Part shown: piece after piece, positions 27,095 to 34,936 of the stretch
How the letters are laid out: every line of letters starts with the position of its first letter
Position numbering within the stretch: position 1 is the first letter of the stretch
Notes under the pieces: generated by a model
The model's input: the letters and a program-made list of their open reading frames with translations, nothing else
The model's database searches: none
Told to the model about the DNA's origin: nothing
Assembly (NCBI RefSeq): GCF_003815975.1
Contig: NZ_CP033932.1
Span: 4,879,501-4,943,500 of the forward strand
Direction of reading: 5' to 3'
Source: Chryseobacterium bernardetii
GTDB taxonomy: Bacteria; Bacteroidota; Bacteroidia; Flavobacteriales; Weeksellaceae
Length of the DNA stretch: 64,000 nucleotides
Position numbers and translations under genes: made by a program

Positions 27095-27796
27095 TTACCA
27101 TCCAAGAAAGACCATTCCGACACCGCAGACAGTTACTACAGCTCCGCTTACCACCCCCATATATCTTTCCAGTTTTTCTGTATTGAATAATGTTGAATAG
27201 CCGTAACGTCCCAGAAGAACCATTCCAAGCATCGTTAAAACAGTAGTAACGGTGAATGAGGTTACCAGAACAGCAATTTCAGGCATGGAATGTTTTACTC
27301 CAGAATAGAATAGTAAAGGAATTAAGGGTTCACTGGGACCCATTACGAAAATCATAAAAAGGACAAGCGGCGTTACTTTTATTCTTGTTTGTGGCATTAC
27401 CACTTCGCTATGATTGTGTTCATATACATACACATCATCACCCATCACATCAAAATGTTTATGAGGCTTATTTCTGACCGCCTGAATAAGGCCATACACC
27501 AAATAAACTCCCCCAAAGATCAACAATGCCCATCCTGAGAAATTTCCTCTGATATCCTGAAACCAGGAGATTTTATTAAGCTGCCAGCCCAGAAACACTC
27601 CGATAAAACCTAGGATGAGAGAACTCAGAACATGCCCAAGCCCGCAAACTACGGTTAATATCGCCGTCTTCATCCCACTCCATTTTTTGGATTTTGAAAT
27701 CACAATGAAAGGCAGGTAATGATCCGGCCCAGAAGCGGTATGTATAAAACTTATTGAAACGGCACTTAAAAGCAGTGCCCAAACTGTACTGTCCAT
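27095..27796 (-). CDS. UreH/NicO-like nickel permease
   Basis: 233 aa, about six membrane helices. HTASGPDHYLPF (His19-His26) is the H-x-x-x-x-DH metal-binding motif of the NicO/RcnA/UreH superfamily, and a cytosolic loop HKHFDVMGDDVYVYEHNH is metal-ligand rich. Members move Ni2+ or Co2+ across the inner membrane; import for urease is the natural reading beside ureD and the urea transporter. An older label, sulfite exporter TauE/SafE-like, is possible but less fitting. Direction of transport is not shown by sequence. Confidence 0.82.
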   Translation of the reverse strand: MDSTVWALLLSAVSISFIHTASGPDHYLPFIVISKSKKWSGMKTAILTVVCGLGHVLSSLILGFIGVFLGWQLNKISWFQDIRGNFSGWALLIFGGVYLVYGLIQAVRNKPHKHFDVMGDDVYVYEHNHSEVVMPQTRIKVTPLVLFMIFVMGPSEPLIPLLFYSGVKHSMPEIAVLVTSFTVTTVLTMLGMVLLGRYGYSTLFNTEKLERYMGVVSGAVVTVCGVGMVFLGW

Positions 27797-27875
27797 TTTT
27801 TTTACTTAATTTTATTTTTGCCAGCTTTGTCAAGGTTTAAAATTTTGACAAGGCTCATTTCGGATTCTTTTTAAA

Positions 27876-28063
27876 TTTTGGCTAAAGCCAGTGGAGGATT
27901 TATTTTATTTATGCGGGCTAAAGCCCGCTTCTATTGAATATACTCTCGCAGATTTTGGAGATTACGCTGATGATTATCTGCAAGAAAATCTGCTTTATCT
28001 GCTCAATCAACGAGCGATAAAACCTTTCGTCCTCATTAGCACCCTTCGGCTCCGTTCAGGGTG
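27876..28063. repeat. Pile-up of three dispersed repeat types
   Basis: The 293-base gap between the nickel permease and ureD holds: a two-hairpin element (TGGCTAAAGCCA near 27879 and GCGGGCTAAAGCCCGC at 27913-27928, followed by TTCTATTGA); a CGCAGATT/AATCTGC element at about 27946-28017; and CACCCT/AGGGTG (28040-28063) around TTCGGCTCCGTTC, a very common bacterial intergenic repeat. A second copy of the first element lies at 53001. Confidence 0.65.
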
Positions 28064-28089
28064 ACAGAGTTCATTAAAGCAATATTCTT

Positions 28090-28878
28090 TTACTCCAGCA
28101 ACCAAAGAATTTCCTGAATATGAAGGAAGAAATTGTACATTAATTCTCCGCCATGTCCTAAAGCCCTTACTACAAATCCGTTATCATCCATCGCTGAAAC
28201 TCCAACTTCCATGTCTTCAATATGTTGGGCTGCTGCTTCAACAATCTCTTCAATGATCCCGTTTTTGTCTACATTTTCTTTTGTACTGTAAAAGATTAAA
28301 GTTCCCTGGTGCGTATACTGTTCCAGGTTACCAATACTGCTGATCGGGATCAGGTCAGGCTGAATTACCACATTATCTTTTAGTACCAGTTTATTGTTAT
28401 GATAGATTTCCATAAGGTTCTGAAAACGTTTCAGCTTGAAAACTTCCCCATAATGCTTTCTTCCGCAGGTAATAATTTCACTGATGATAATCTGGCTGTT
28501 CTTACCGATATGGATATTGGCTTTACTTTTAAAATTGGAATCCTCATGCGGAACAATGGGGTGAGGAACATAAGCAAAGGAGGTTTCATCCTCCATGATT
28601 ACATTCAGCTCCTGAACAGCCTTATCTTCCATATTGAAAAGTCTCTGATACGACTGCGATTGCAACTGGAGTGAAGATCCTTTCTCAAGAGCAACGTCCA
28701 GGTGATAATGATCTCCGTCCAGGATTCCCGGAGAGGAGCTCATCACCATCTGATACAGTTTCTTATCACTTTTTCTCTGCCCAACAGAAACCACTCTGAA
28801 GGGCAGTGAAACGTAAAGGTCCTTCACATAGGATTCTCCTTCTTTAAATCCTGCAATAATTTTTAAACGACTGTCCAT
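28090..28878 (-). CDS. ureD: Urease accessory protein UreD
   Basis: 262 aa. UreD binds apo-urease and recruits UreF-UreG for nickel insertion. Family stretches LPFRVVSVGQ, SSPGILDGDHYHLDVALEKGS and SSSQ-like QSYQRLFNMED are seen, as are HPIVPHEDSNFK and ISEIITCGRKHYGEVFKLKR. The start abuts the ureG stop with no gap. It is the last accessory gene of the operon, after which the permease genes follow. Confidence 0.9.
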   Translation of the reverse strand: MDSRLKIIAGFKEGESYVKDLYVSLPFRVVSVGQRKSDKKLYQMVMSSSPGILDGDHYHLDVALEKGSSLQLQSQSYQRLFNMEDKAVQELNVIMEDETSFAYVPHPIVPHEDSNFKSKANIHIGKNSQIIISEIITCGRKHYGEVFKLKRFQNLMEIYHNNKLVLKDNVVIQPDLIPISSIGNLEQYTHQGTLIFYSTKENVDKNGIIEEIVEAAAQHIEDMEVGVSAMDDNGFVVRALGHGGELMYNFFLHIQEILWLLE

Positions 28879-29517
28879 TTATCTTACCAGATTCGGTTCT
28901 TCAATTTCTTCTAAAAGAGCGTATTTTTTAATCCACCCGATTACTTTATCCAGTCCTTCATCTGTTTTAAGATTGGTAAAAACAAAAGGATTTCCTTTCC
29001 TCATTTTTCGGGCATCATTTTCCATTACTTCAAGGCTGGCTCCTACATATGGGGCAAGGTCAATTTTGTTGATAATCAATAAGTCTGATCTTGTAATACC
29101 GGGACCTCCTTTTCTTGGGATTTTTTCTCCTTCTGCAACGTCAATAATGAAGATGGTAACATCGGCAAGGTCCGGGCTGAATGTTGCTGAAAGGTTATCT
29201 CCTCCACTTTCAATAAGGACTAATTCAATTTCAGGGAAACGGGCTGCCAGCTCATCTACTGCTTCAAGGTTCATACTGGCATCTTCCCGAATTGCAGTGT
29301 GGGGACAGCCTCCTGTTTCTACCCCGATAATCCTGTCGTGAGGGAGAAGACTGTTTTTAGCCATAAATTCAGCATCTTCTTTAGTATAGATATCATTGGT
29401 GATTACCCCAAGATCGTAAGCCCCGAATAATTTTCTGCTTAAACGTTCCAATAATGCAGTTTTTCCTGATCCTACAGGGCCTGCAACTCCTACTTTTATA
29501 TATTTTCTGTTTTCCAT
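28879..29517 (-). CDS. ureG: Urease accessory GTPase UreG
   Basis: 212 aa. Walker A GPVGSGKT near residues 14-21, [17 protein letters not shown] with the Cys-Pro-His nickel-binding motif, [17 protein letters not shown] and the NKID base motif ([14 protein letters not shown]). It hydrolyses GTP to drive nickel delivery into UreC. The length is standard. A 134-base gap carrying a hairpin separates it from ureF upstream. Confidence 0.96.
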   Translation of the reverse strand: MENRKYIKVGVAGPVGSGKTALLERLSRKLFGAYDLGVITNDIYTKEDAEFMAKNSLLPHDRIIGVETGGCPHTAIREDASMNLEAVDELAARFPEIELVLIESGGDNLSATFSPDLADVTIFIIDVAEGEKIPRKGGPGITRSDLLIINKIDLAPYVGASLEVMENDARKMRKGNPFVFTNLKTDEGLDKVIGWIKKYALLEEIEEPNLVR

Positions 29518-29547
29518 TTTTTCTAAGTTTTACTTTGTTTTATTTTT

Positions 29548-29619
29548 TTAACGCTGAGAGCGTTAAGATTTTTTGATTGATTGTGAAGATTTTTCGTTCG
29601 CAAGGGCGTTTCACTCAGC
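29548..29619. repeat. Hairpin/repeat inserted between ureF and ureG
   Basis: TTAACGCT (29548-29555) and AGCGTTAA (29559-29566) form a perfect 8-bp hairpin, and GCTGAG at 29553 recurs inverted as CTCAGC at 29614. On the minus (operon) strand the hairpin is followed by A, not T, so it is not a simple terminator. It looks like a dispersed repeat. Confidence 0.55.
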
Positions 29620-29651
29620 TAAGGTTATTTACATTTTGCCCTTTTGTCTCT

Positions 29652-30353
29652 TTATGACATATAAAGCCTTGAATACAATCTTTCATGCTGCATACATCGG
29701 ATGTCAAAGGCTGTATTGCAAAGTCCTACCAGATCCCTGTCCATCTCTATGGTTTCCTGAGCTGTTTTTTCCATGACAGGATATAGTGCAAATAAGATAT
29801 CCTGCCCGTCAAGCTGTCCCAGAGGTACCAACTTTACTGCATTGGTAATCATTCCGGCAACTGAAGTATAATAGAATCCTAGCAATGCTTCATACAATGG
29901 GATTTTCATTAAATAAGCATAGGCTCCAAATACAATACAGTAATGAGAATTGGCTTCTTTATTCTGAATAGCTTTTTCAAAGGCTTCCATCAAAGGGAAG
30001 CTTTCTCTTCTTTTGAATATTTTGATAAGCCTTAGTCCTAATTTCTGGCTTGCCTGGCGGATTTCTTTCGGACATTTTATAGCATTACACTCATTATCAA
30101 GGTTTAAAAGTACCTGTAAATCTCCTTTTTCTGCTGCTTCGTAAGCCAGTTTTACAAAAGCTCCGTCATTGAATTTAAGATTATACTGAAGCATGTTCTG
30201 TACAAACTCCTTAGCGGTTCCTACATTATGAACAATTCTTTCCTGCACATAAGTTTCAAGTCCGTTGGAATGGGTATAACCACCGATGGGAAGTGTAGGA
30301 TCTGCCAAATGAAGCAGCCCTGATAGAAAATTGATGTTCATCGTATTATTCAT
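29652..30353 (-). CDS. ureF: Urease accessory protein UreF
   Basis: 233 aa. Opens with LLHLADPTLPIGGYTHSNGLE, the UreF signature, followed by the all-helical fold that joins UreD and activates UreG. ATG 30353 overlaps the ureE end by 8 bases; the in-frame ATG at 30341 would leave a short gap, so either start is possible. Confidence 0.93.
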   Translation of the reverse strand: MNNTMNINFLSGLLHLADPTLPIGGYTHSNGLETYVQERIVHNVGTAKEFVQNMLQYNLKFNDGAFVKLAYEAAEKGDLQVLLNLDNECNAIKCPKEIRQASQKLGLRLIKIFKRRESFPLMEAFEKAIQNKEANSHYCIVFGAYAYLMKIPLYEALLGFYYTSVAGMITNAVKLVPLGQLDGQDILFALYPVMEKTAQETIEMDRDLVGLCNTAFDIRCMQHERLYSRLYMS

Positions 30354-30855
30354 CTTTTGGAGAAGCCATTTTTAAGATTTTAGTAAAAATTGAGGAGCCA
30401 AGACTTCCATGTCCATGAGGTTCTACATTGGATTTCAGGAGATTCAACAGTTTTACGGATTGTTTTTCCGGTTTAAAACCGCTTGCTTCCAGCCATCTGA
30501 ACATAGGCATTTCAAACGGAAGCAGTACTTTATCATCCTGAATGAAGAGCGGAATATGCTTGTTTCCGATTTCATAGCATACTGTTCCCATTTCCAATAG
30601 GGAGCCAGGAACCATTACAATGGCATCTGTTTCCAGAACATTAATTGCTATTACTTTTTCTGCATCCTCAAAAAGAATATCACCTTCACGCAAACGCTGC
30701 CCTTCTTTTAAAAATTTGATGGCAACATCTGCTCCGTTCCTGGTTCTTTTACGCTGGATTCTTTTGGTGGTCTCAAACCATTCCAGATCCAGATAATCTA
30801 TGGTTTTCTCTGTTGGATTTTCGGTGAGATTGCCTATGGTTTGATTAATAATCAT
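30346..30855 (-). CDS. ureE: Urease nickel chaperone UreE
   Basis: 169 aa from ATG 30855 (MIINQTIGNL). UreE carries Ni2+ to the UreDFG complex. The N-terminal half has the peptide-binding domain (KRTRNGADVAIKFLKEGQRLREGDIL), the C-terminal half the metal domain (VCYEIGNKHIPLFI, LPFEMPM). The tail NVEPHGHGSLG has only two histidines, not the long His-rich tail of Klebsiella UreE. The start lies inside the 3' end of the upstream barrel gene, an 11-base overlap. Confidence 0.92.
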   Translation of the reverse strand: MIINQTIGNLTENPTEKTIDYLDLEWFETTKRIQRKRTRNGADVAIKFLKEGQRLREGDILFEDAEKVIAINVLETDAIVMVPGSLLEMGTVCYEIGNKHIPLFIQDDKVLLPFEMPMFRWLEASGFKPEKQSVKLLNLLKSNVEPHGHGSLGSSIFTKILKMASPKDE

Positions 30856-31495
30856 TTTTAGCCGTTTTTTTTCTGAAGTCAAAGTTTTTAGAAATACCAA
30901 CCCCAAATGTTGAACCACTGATTCCTGCTACATAGCTCTTAGTCCAACCTTCTTCTTTAGTCTTAGTCTGAAGCATTGAAAGTTCTGCAAACTTGAACTT
31001 CAGAGCCCAGCCTCCACCTAATAGTATTCCGATCAAAGGATAAGCACGAAGAAGGAATCCGTTAAAATTCTGCATCGCATCAGCGGTTGTTGCCTGCTGC
31101 TGTCCCCAAACGTAATGGGCGTCTATCTGCCCAATCAGTACAAAGTATTTCCCCAGCATTAAAGAAGGACTGTACCAAACTCCGGCCTCATTTTGTTTAT
31201 ACATAACATTATGATTAACAGAATTTTGAGAGTAAGCATAATTAACACCGACAAGGTCATTATTATTGATAAAATACCCAACTCCAAGCGGTGCGCTGGA
31301 AACAGTACTGCTGCTATTTGTTGGAGTAGTCACTTTGGAGTAATCCAATGAACCATACATCATAAATTGTCCTTTAGGTCCTTCTTCATCATTCTTCAGC
31401 CTGTGTCCGCCTAAAAACTGAGCGTTTACATTGCCGCAAAGCAAAAACATTCCGGTTACAGCAAGAGAAAAAACTGTTTTATTTAAATATTTCAT
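30845..31495 (-). CDS. Outer-membrane beta-barrel protein embedded in the urease operon
   Basis: 216 aa. A signal peptide ends at NVNA-Q. The mature chain has alternating hydrophobic strands (QFMMYGSLDYSKV, SAPLGVGYFI, DLVGVNYAYS) and ends in VGISKNFDF, a typical last strand with a terminal aromatic. That fits a small 8-strand porin or receptor. It lies between ureC and ureE, and its 3' end overlaps ureE, so it is co-expressed with urease. It may pass urea or nickel through the outer membrane; that role is inference, and the family is not recognised. Confidence 0.78.
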   Translation of the reverse strand: MKYLNKTVFSLAVTGMFLLCGNVNAQFLGGHRLKNDEEGPKGQFMMYGSLDYSKVTTPTNSSSTVSSAPLGVGYFINNNDLVGVNYAYSQNSVNHNVMYKQNEAGVWYSPSLMLGKYFVLIGQIDAHYVWGQQQATTADAMQNFNGFLLRAYPLIGILLGGGWALKFKFAELSMLQTKTKEEGWTKSYVAGISGSTFGVGISKNFDFRKKTAKNDY

Positions 31496-31553
31496 TCTAA
31501 ACGTAGTTCTATAATTGTTTTAAATATTGACTGATAAGCCTTTTGTTGTAAGT

Positions 31554-31586
31554 AAACCTAACAGGTCTCTGAAACCTGTCAGGTTT
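31554..31586. repeat. Inverted repeat between ureC and the barrel gene
   Basis: AAACCTAACAGGT (31554-31566) and ACCTGTCAGGTTT (31574-31586) pair with one mismatch. It has no T run on the operon strand. It could be a dispersed AACCTGTCAGGTT repeat or an mRNA processing/stability hairpin within the operon. Confidence 0.6.
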
Positions 31587-31597
31587 TAAAGATTTTT

Positions 31598-33319
31598 CTA
31601 GAACAAGTAATACAACTGTGTTAAAGGGAGTTTCTCTGCCGGTTCGCAAGTGATATATTCACCATCTACCGTTACTTTATAGTTTTCAGGATTCACTTCA
31701 ATTAAAGGAGTCTTATCATTATGGATAAGGTCTTTTTTACCAATATTTCTGCAGTTTTTCACAGGAAGGATCATTTTCTCCAGCTTGTAAGAAGCAATAG
31801 TTCCGTTATCGATAGAGATCTGCGAAACGAAGTTGGCGCAAGTCCCGAACTTCGCTTTTCCGTGAGCTCCAAACATATTTCTGTAAATAATCGGCTGAGG
31901 TGTTGGAATGGATGCATTAGGATCTCCCATTTTAGCAGCGATTACAAATCCTCCTTTTACAATCATTTCGGGTTTTACTCCGAATAATGCCGGTTTCCAG
32001 ATCACCAAATCTGCCAGCTTCCCTTCTTCCACAGAGCCTACATATTCTGAAATACCGTGTGCAATAGCCGGATTGATGGTATATTTAGCCACATATCTTT
32101 TTGCTCGGTAATTGTCATTTCCACTGTCTTTATCTTCAGCCAAATCACCTCTCTGCTCTTTCATTTTGCTTGCAGTCTGCCATGTTCTGGTAATCACTTC
32201 CCCCGGTCTTCCCATCGCCTGAGAGTCTGAACTCATGATGCTGAAAACTCCCATATCATGAAGAATATCTTCTGCAGCAATGGTTTCAGGACGGATACGT
32301 GAATCTGCGAATGCTACGTCTTCAGGAATATTTTTGCTTAAGTGGTGGCAAACCATCAGCATATCTAAATGCTCATCGATTGTATTGATCGTATAAGGAC
32401 GTGTAGGGTTGGTAGAAGCAGGTAATACATTGGGATACATCGCAGCTTTGATGATATCCGGCGCGTGACCTCCACCTGCTCCCTCTGTGTGAAAGGTGTG
32501 AATTACTCTCCCGTTGATCGCTTTCATTGTATCTTCAAGGAATCCTCCTTCGTTTAAGGTATCCGTGTGAATGGCTACCTGAACGTCATATTTATCTGCT
32601 ACTTTTAAAGCGGCATCAATGGTGGCAGGTGTTGCTCCCCAGTCTTCGTGGATTTTCACTCCTAAAGCTCCTGCTTCTACCTGTTCTTCGATAGGTTCTT
32701 CTGCAGAACAGTTTCCTTTTCCGAAGAATCCAAGGTTCATTGGATATTCTTCCGCTGCTTCAAGCATTTTCTGCATATTGAATTTTCCTGGAGTTACTGT
32801 TGTAGCATTTGTTCCGTCATTTGGGCCGGTTCCTCCTCCAATCATGGTAGTAATTCCGCTGTATAAAGAGGTTTCAATCTGTTGTGGGCAGATGTAGTGA
32901 ATATGAGTATCAATTCCTCCGGCAGTTACAATATATCCTTTACCACCGTGAACTTCAGTGGAGGCACCAATAATCATATTCGGGGTTACACCATCCATGG
33001 TATCCGGATTTCCTGCTTTTCCGATTCCTACGATCTTACCGTCTTTAATCCCTATATCACCTTTCACAATTCCCCAGTGGTCTATGATTACCGCTCCAGT
33101 GATACAAAGGTCAAGAACTCCTTCGTCTCTTTTGGCTGTAACATTTTGTCCCATACCGTCACGTACGGTTTTTCCACCTCCGAAAACGGCTTCGTCTCCG
33201 TAATGGGTAAAATCTTTTTCGATCTCAATAATGATCTCAGTGTCTCCCAGTCTGATTTTGTCCCCGGCTGTTGGACCTAATATATTGGCGTATTGTTTTC
33301 TGTCTACGTGTAAGCTCAT
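31598..33319 (-). CDS. ureC: Urease alpha subunit UreC
   Basis: 573 aa, full length. Catalytic subunit that hydrolyses urea to ammonia and carbamate. Active-site residues, by homology with Klebsiella UreC, are seen: His139 and His141 (DTHIHYI), the carbamylated Lys222 ([11 protein letters not shown]), His224, His251, His277, flap Cys324-His325 (VCHHLSKN) and Asp365 (SSDSQAMGR). All Ni ligands are intact. It is one base after ureB. Confidence 0.98.
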   Translation of the reverse strand: MSLHVDRKQYANILGPTAGDKIRLGDTEIIIEIEKDFTHYGDEAVFGGGKTVRDGMGQNVTAKRDEGVLDLCITGAVIIDHWGIVKGDIGIKDGKIVGIGKAGNPDTMDGVTPNMIIGASTEVHGGKGYIVTAGGIDTHIHYICPQQIETSLYSGITTMIGGGTGPNDGTNATTVTPGKFNMQKMLEAAEEYPMNLGFFGKGNCSAEEPIEEQVEAGALGVKIHEDWGATPATIDAALKVADKYDVQVAIHTDTLNEGGFLEDTMKAINGRVIHTFHTEGAGGGHAPDIIKAAMYPNVLPASTNPTRPYTINTIDEHLDMLMVCHHLSKNIPEDVAFADSRIRPETIAAEDILHDMGVFSIMSSDSQAMGRPGEVITRTWQTASKMKEQRGDLAEDKDSGNDNYRAKRYVAKYTINPAIAHGISEYVGSVEEGKLADLVIWKPALFGVKPEMIVKGGFVIAAKMGDPNASIPTPQPIIYRNMFGAHGKAKFGTCANFVSQISIDNGTIASYKLEKMILPVKNCRNIGKKDLIHNDKTPLIEVNPENYKVTVDGEYITCEPAEKLPLTQLYYLF

Positions 33320-33320
33320 C

Positions 33321-33689
33321 TTAGTGATTTTTAAAGTTTAACTCTTCAACTTTTGCAAGGCTTTCTTTTTTCTGTTCTTCAGAATCTACCTGTCCATCAA
33401 CAAGGTTATTGAAGCCCATTGCTTTTTTACTTCCTCCTATTTCTACCAACTCTACTTCTTTTTCTTCTCCCGGTTCGAAACGAACGGCAGTACTTGCTAC
33501 AATATTCAGCCTCTTTCCAAAAGCTTTCTCACGGTCAAAGCTCATGGCTTTGTTTACTTCGAAAAAGTGGAAATGTGAGCCTACCTGAATAGGACGGTCG
33601 CCTGTATTGGTTACTTTTATTTTGACCGTTTCTCTGCCTTCATTGCAGATAATAGTGCCTTCTTTTACAAAAATTTCTCCTGGTATCAT
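33321..33689 (-). CDS. ureB: Urease beta subunit UreB
   Basis: 122 aa. [28 protein letters not shown] matches the conserved UreB start, and [20 protein letters not shown] the core beta-sandwich. It shapes the alpha-subunit trimer surface. Second gene of the operon, 12 bases after ureA. Confidence 0.97.
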   Translation of the reverse strand: MIPGEIFVKEGTIICNEGRETVKIKVTNTGDRPIQVGSHFHFFEVNKAMSFDREKAFGKRLNIVASTAVRFEPGEEKEVELVEIGGSKKAMGFNNLVDGQVDSEEQKKESLAKVEELNFKNH

Positions 33690-33701
33690 GATAAAATAGG
33701 A

Positions 33702-34004
33702 TTAACGGATTGGGTTGTGTACGGTTACAAGCTTGGTTCCATCAGGGAATGTTGCTTCAATCTGAACGTCATGGATCATTTCTGCCACGCCGGGCATTAC
33801 ATCGTCTTTGGTGAGAAGATTAGCGCCTTCCTGCATCAGTTCTGCCACTTTTTTTCCATCTCTTGCTCCTTCAAGCAGAAAGTGACTGATTAATGCAATG
33901 GATTCTGGATAGTTTAATTTGAGGCCTCTCGCCTTTCTTTTTAGAGCCAGCTCTCCTGCCAGAAATAGCATAAGCTTCTCCGTTTCTCTCGGTGTTAAGT
34001 GCAT
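33702..34004 (-). CDS. ureA: Urease gamma subunit UreA
   Basis: 100 aa, separate from UreB as in most bacteria. [49 protein letters not shown], and [17 protein letters not shown] are family hallmarks. First structural gene of the urease operon. The promoter is not obvious in the 155 bases before it. Confidence 0.97.
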   Translation of the reverse strand: MHLTPRETEKLMLFLAGELALKRKARGLKLNYPESIALISHFLLEGARDGKKVAELMQEGANLLTKDDVMPGVAEMIHDVQIEATFPDGTKLVTVHNPIR

Positions 34005-34159
34005 AATATTTTTTATTTAAAATTGGACAAACGATATCCTGTTCGCCTTTCTGAAAAGGCAAATAGATAGGTTTAAAAAATGTAAGAGGGAAATGATGAC
34101 TGTGGATCAGTATTACAGAATACAGACCATAACAAATCATTAAAATTGTAAAAACAGGA

Positions 34160-34525
34160 TTAGCAGCCTGCTATCTGCAGGGCATGATACAGGATGTACC
34201 TTGGTTCTGTAAGATAAATACGGTTTTTAACGGCCGCAACCGGAGTATTGAATGTATATTTTACAAAGAAGTAGTTAAGCCATTCCTGAGCAAGTATTGA
34301 ATAATCAAATTTTACTTTCTCCCAGTCATTTGAATCCTGTACATCCTGCGCATCTGAAAAACTATAAATTTCAGGTTGTGTCTGCTGATCCGATTTTTGC
34401 TGAAGAAGATGAATTTTTGATAAGAGATCAGAGTATGATTCAGTCTTCCCCTTATGTGCTAAAAGACCTGCACATAAAGCTGAGAAAAACAATACAAAAG
34501 AGAAAAATATGACTCTTTTTTTCAT
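34160..34525 (-). CDS. Small exported protein of unknown function at the head of the urease cluster
   Basis: 121 aa. A hydrophobic N-terminal helix (VIFFSFVLFFSALCAGLLAH) could be a signal peptide or anchor, followed by a soluble helical region with tryptophans and tyrosines (DYSILAQEWLNYFFVKYT). I do not recognise it. It is on the urease strand, 155 bases upstream of ureA, and may be a leader gene of that transcript. Confidence 0.6.
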   Translation of the reverse strand: MKKRVIFFSFVLFFSALCAGLLAHKGKTESYSDLLSKIHLLQQKSDQQTQPEIYSFSDAQDVQDSNDWEKVKFDYSILAQEWLNYFFVKYTFNTPVAAVKNRIYLTEPRYILYHALQIAGC

Positions 34526-34677
34526 ATCTGATTAATAATGATGTAAAATTAGAGCAATCTTAAAAAACAGGCTATCAAAAAAATTATTTAAAATGTTCAA
34601 AATCGCAACAAACACAATTTTATCTAAATTTAACATTTCTTTATAAATCCTTTATTTACAGCACTTAAGAACAGTTC

Positions 34678-34815
34678 ATGAACTATGACAATTATTTTAT
34701 TGTCCCCATTCCTGTAATTATAGCCCTCCTATATATTTTTAACTTCTATACAAAAGATCAAACAAATACATTTAATATTTTTAAAATACATCCCCAAAAA
34801 TGTATTATTTGCTAA
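34678..34815 (+). CDS. Possible 45-aa membrane peptide
   Basis: An ATG frame begins MNYDNYFIVPIPVIIALLYI, giving one hydrophobic helix, then a polar tail ending KCIIC. It lies in the gap before pruA. No homologue is recognised and AT-rich DNA makes such frames easily, so it is weakly supported. Confidence 0.22.
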   Translation: MNYDNYFIVPIPVIIALLYIFNFYTKDQTNTFNIFKIHPQKCIIC

Positions 34816-34883
34816 CAATTACAGGGCAAAAAGGTCTATTTCACAAAAACAGGTTAGATTTTTTTCTTTCCTTATAATTATCG

Positions 34884-34891
34884 TAAATTTG
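34884..34891 (+). promoter_or_regulatory. Bacteroidota -7 box for pruA
   Basis: TAAATTTG matches TAnnTTTG, 45 bases before the pruA start. Confidence 0.55.
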
Positions 34892-34936
34892 TATACACAT
34901 ACTTATTTAATTTAATAAAAAATAATAAAACGTAAT

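Larger units (their letters stand above)
34526..34936. other. Divergent intergenic region between the urease side and pruA
   Basis: A 411-base AT-rich gap that holds the pruA promoter and the candidate small frame at 34678-34815. The remaining parts show no clear repeat or hairpin. Confidence 0.5.

Noticed and set aside
30346-30918. Longer start for UreE
   Set aside because: It would add 21 residues that overlap the barrel gene 3' end without UreE similarity; MIINQTIG is the family start.
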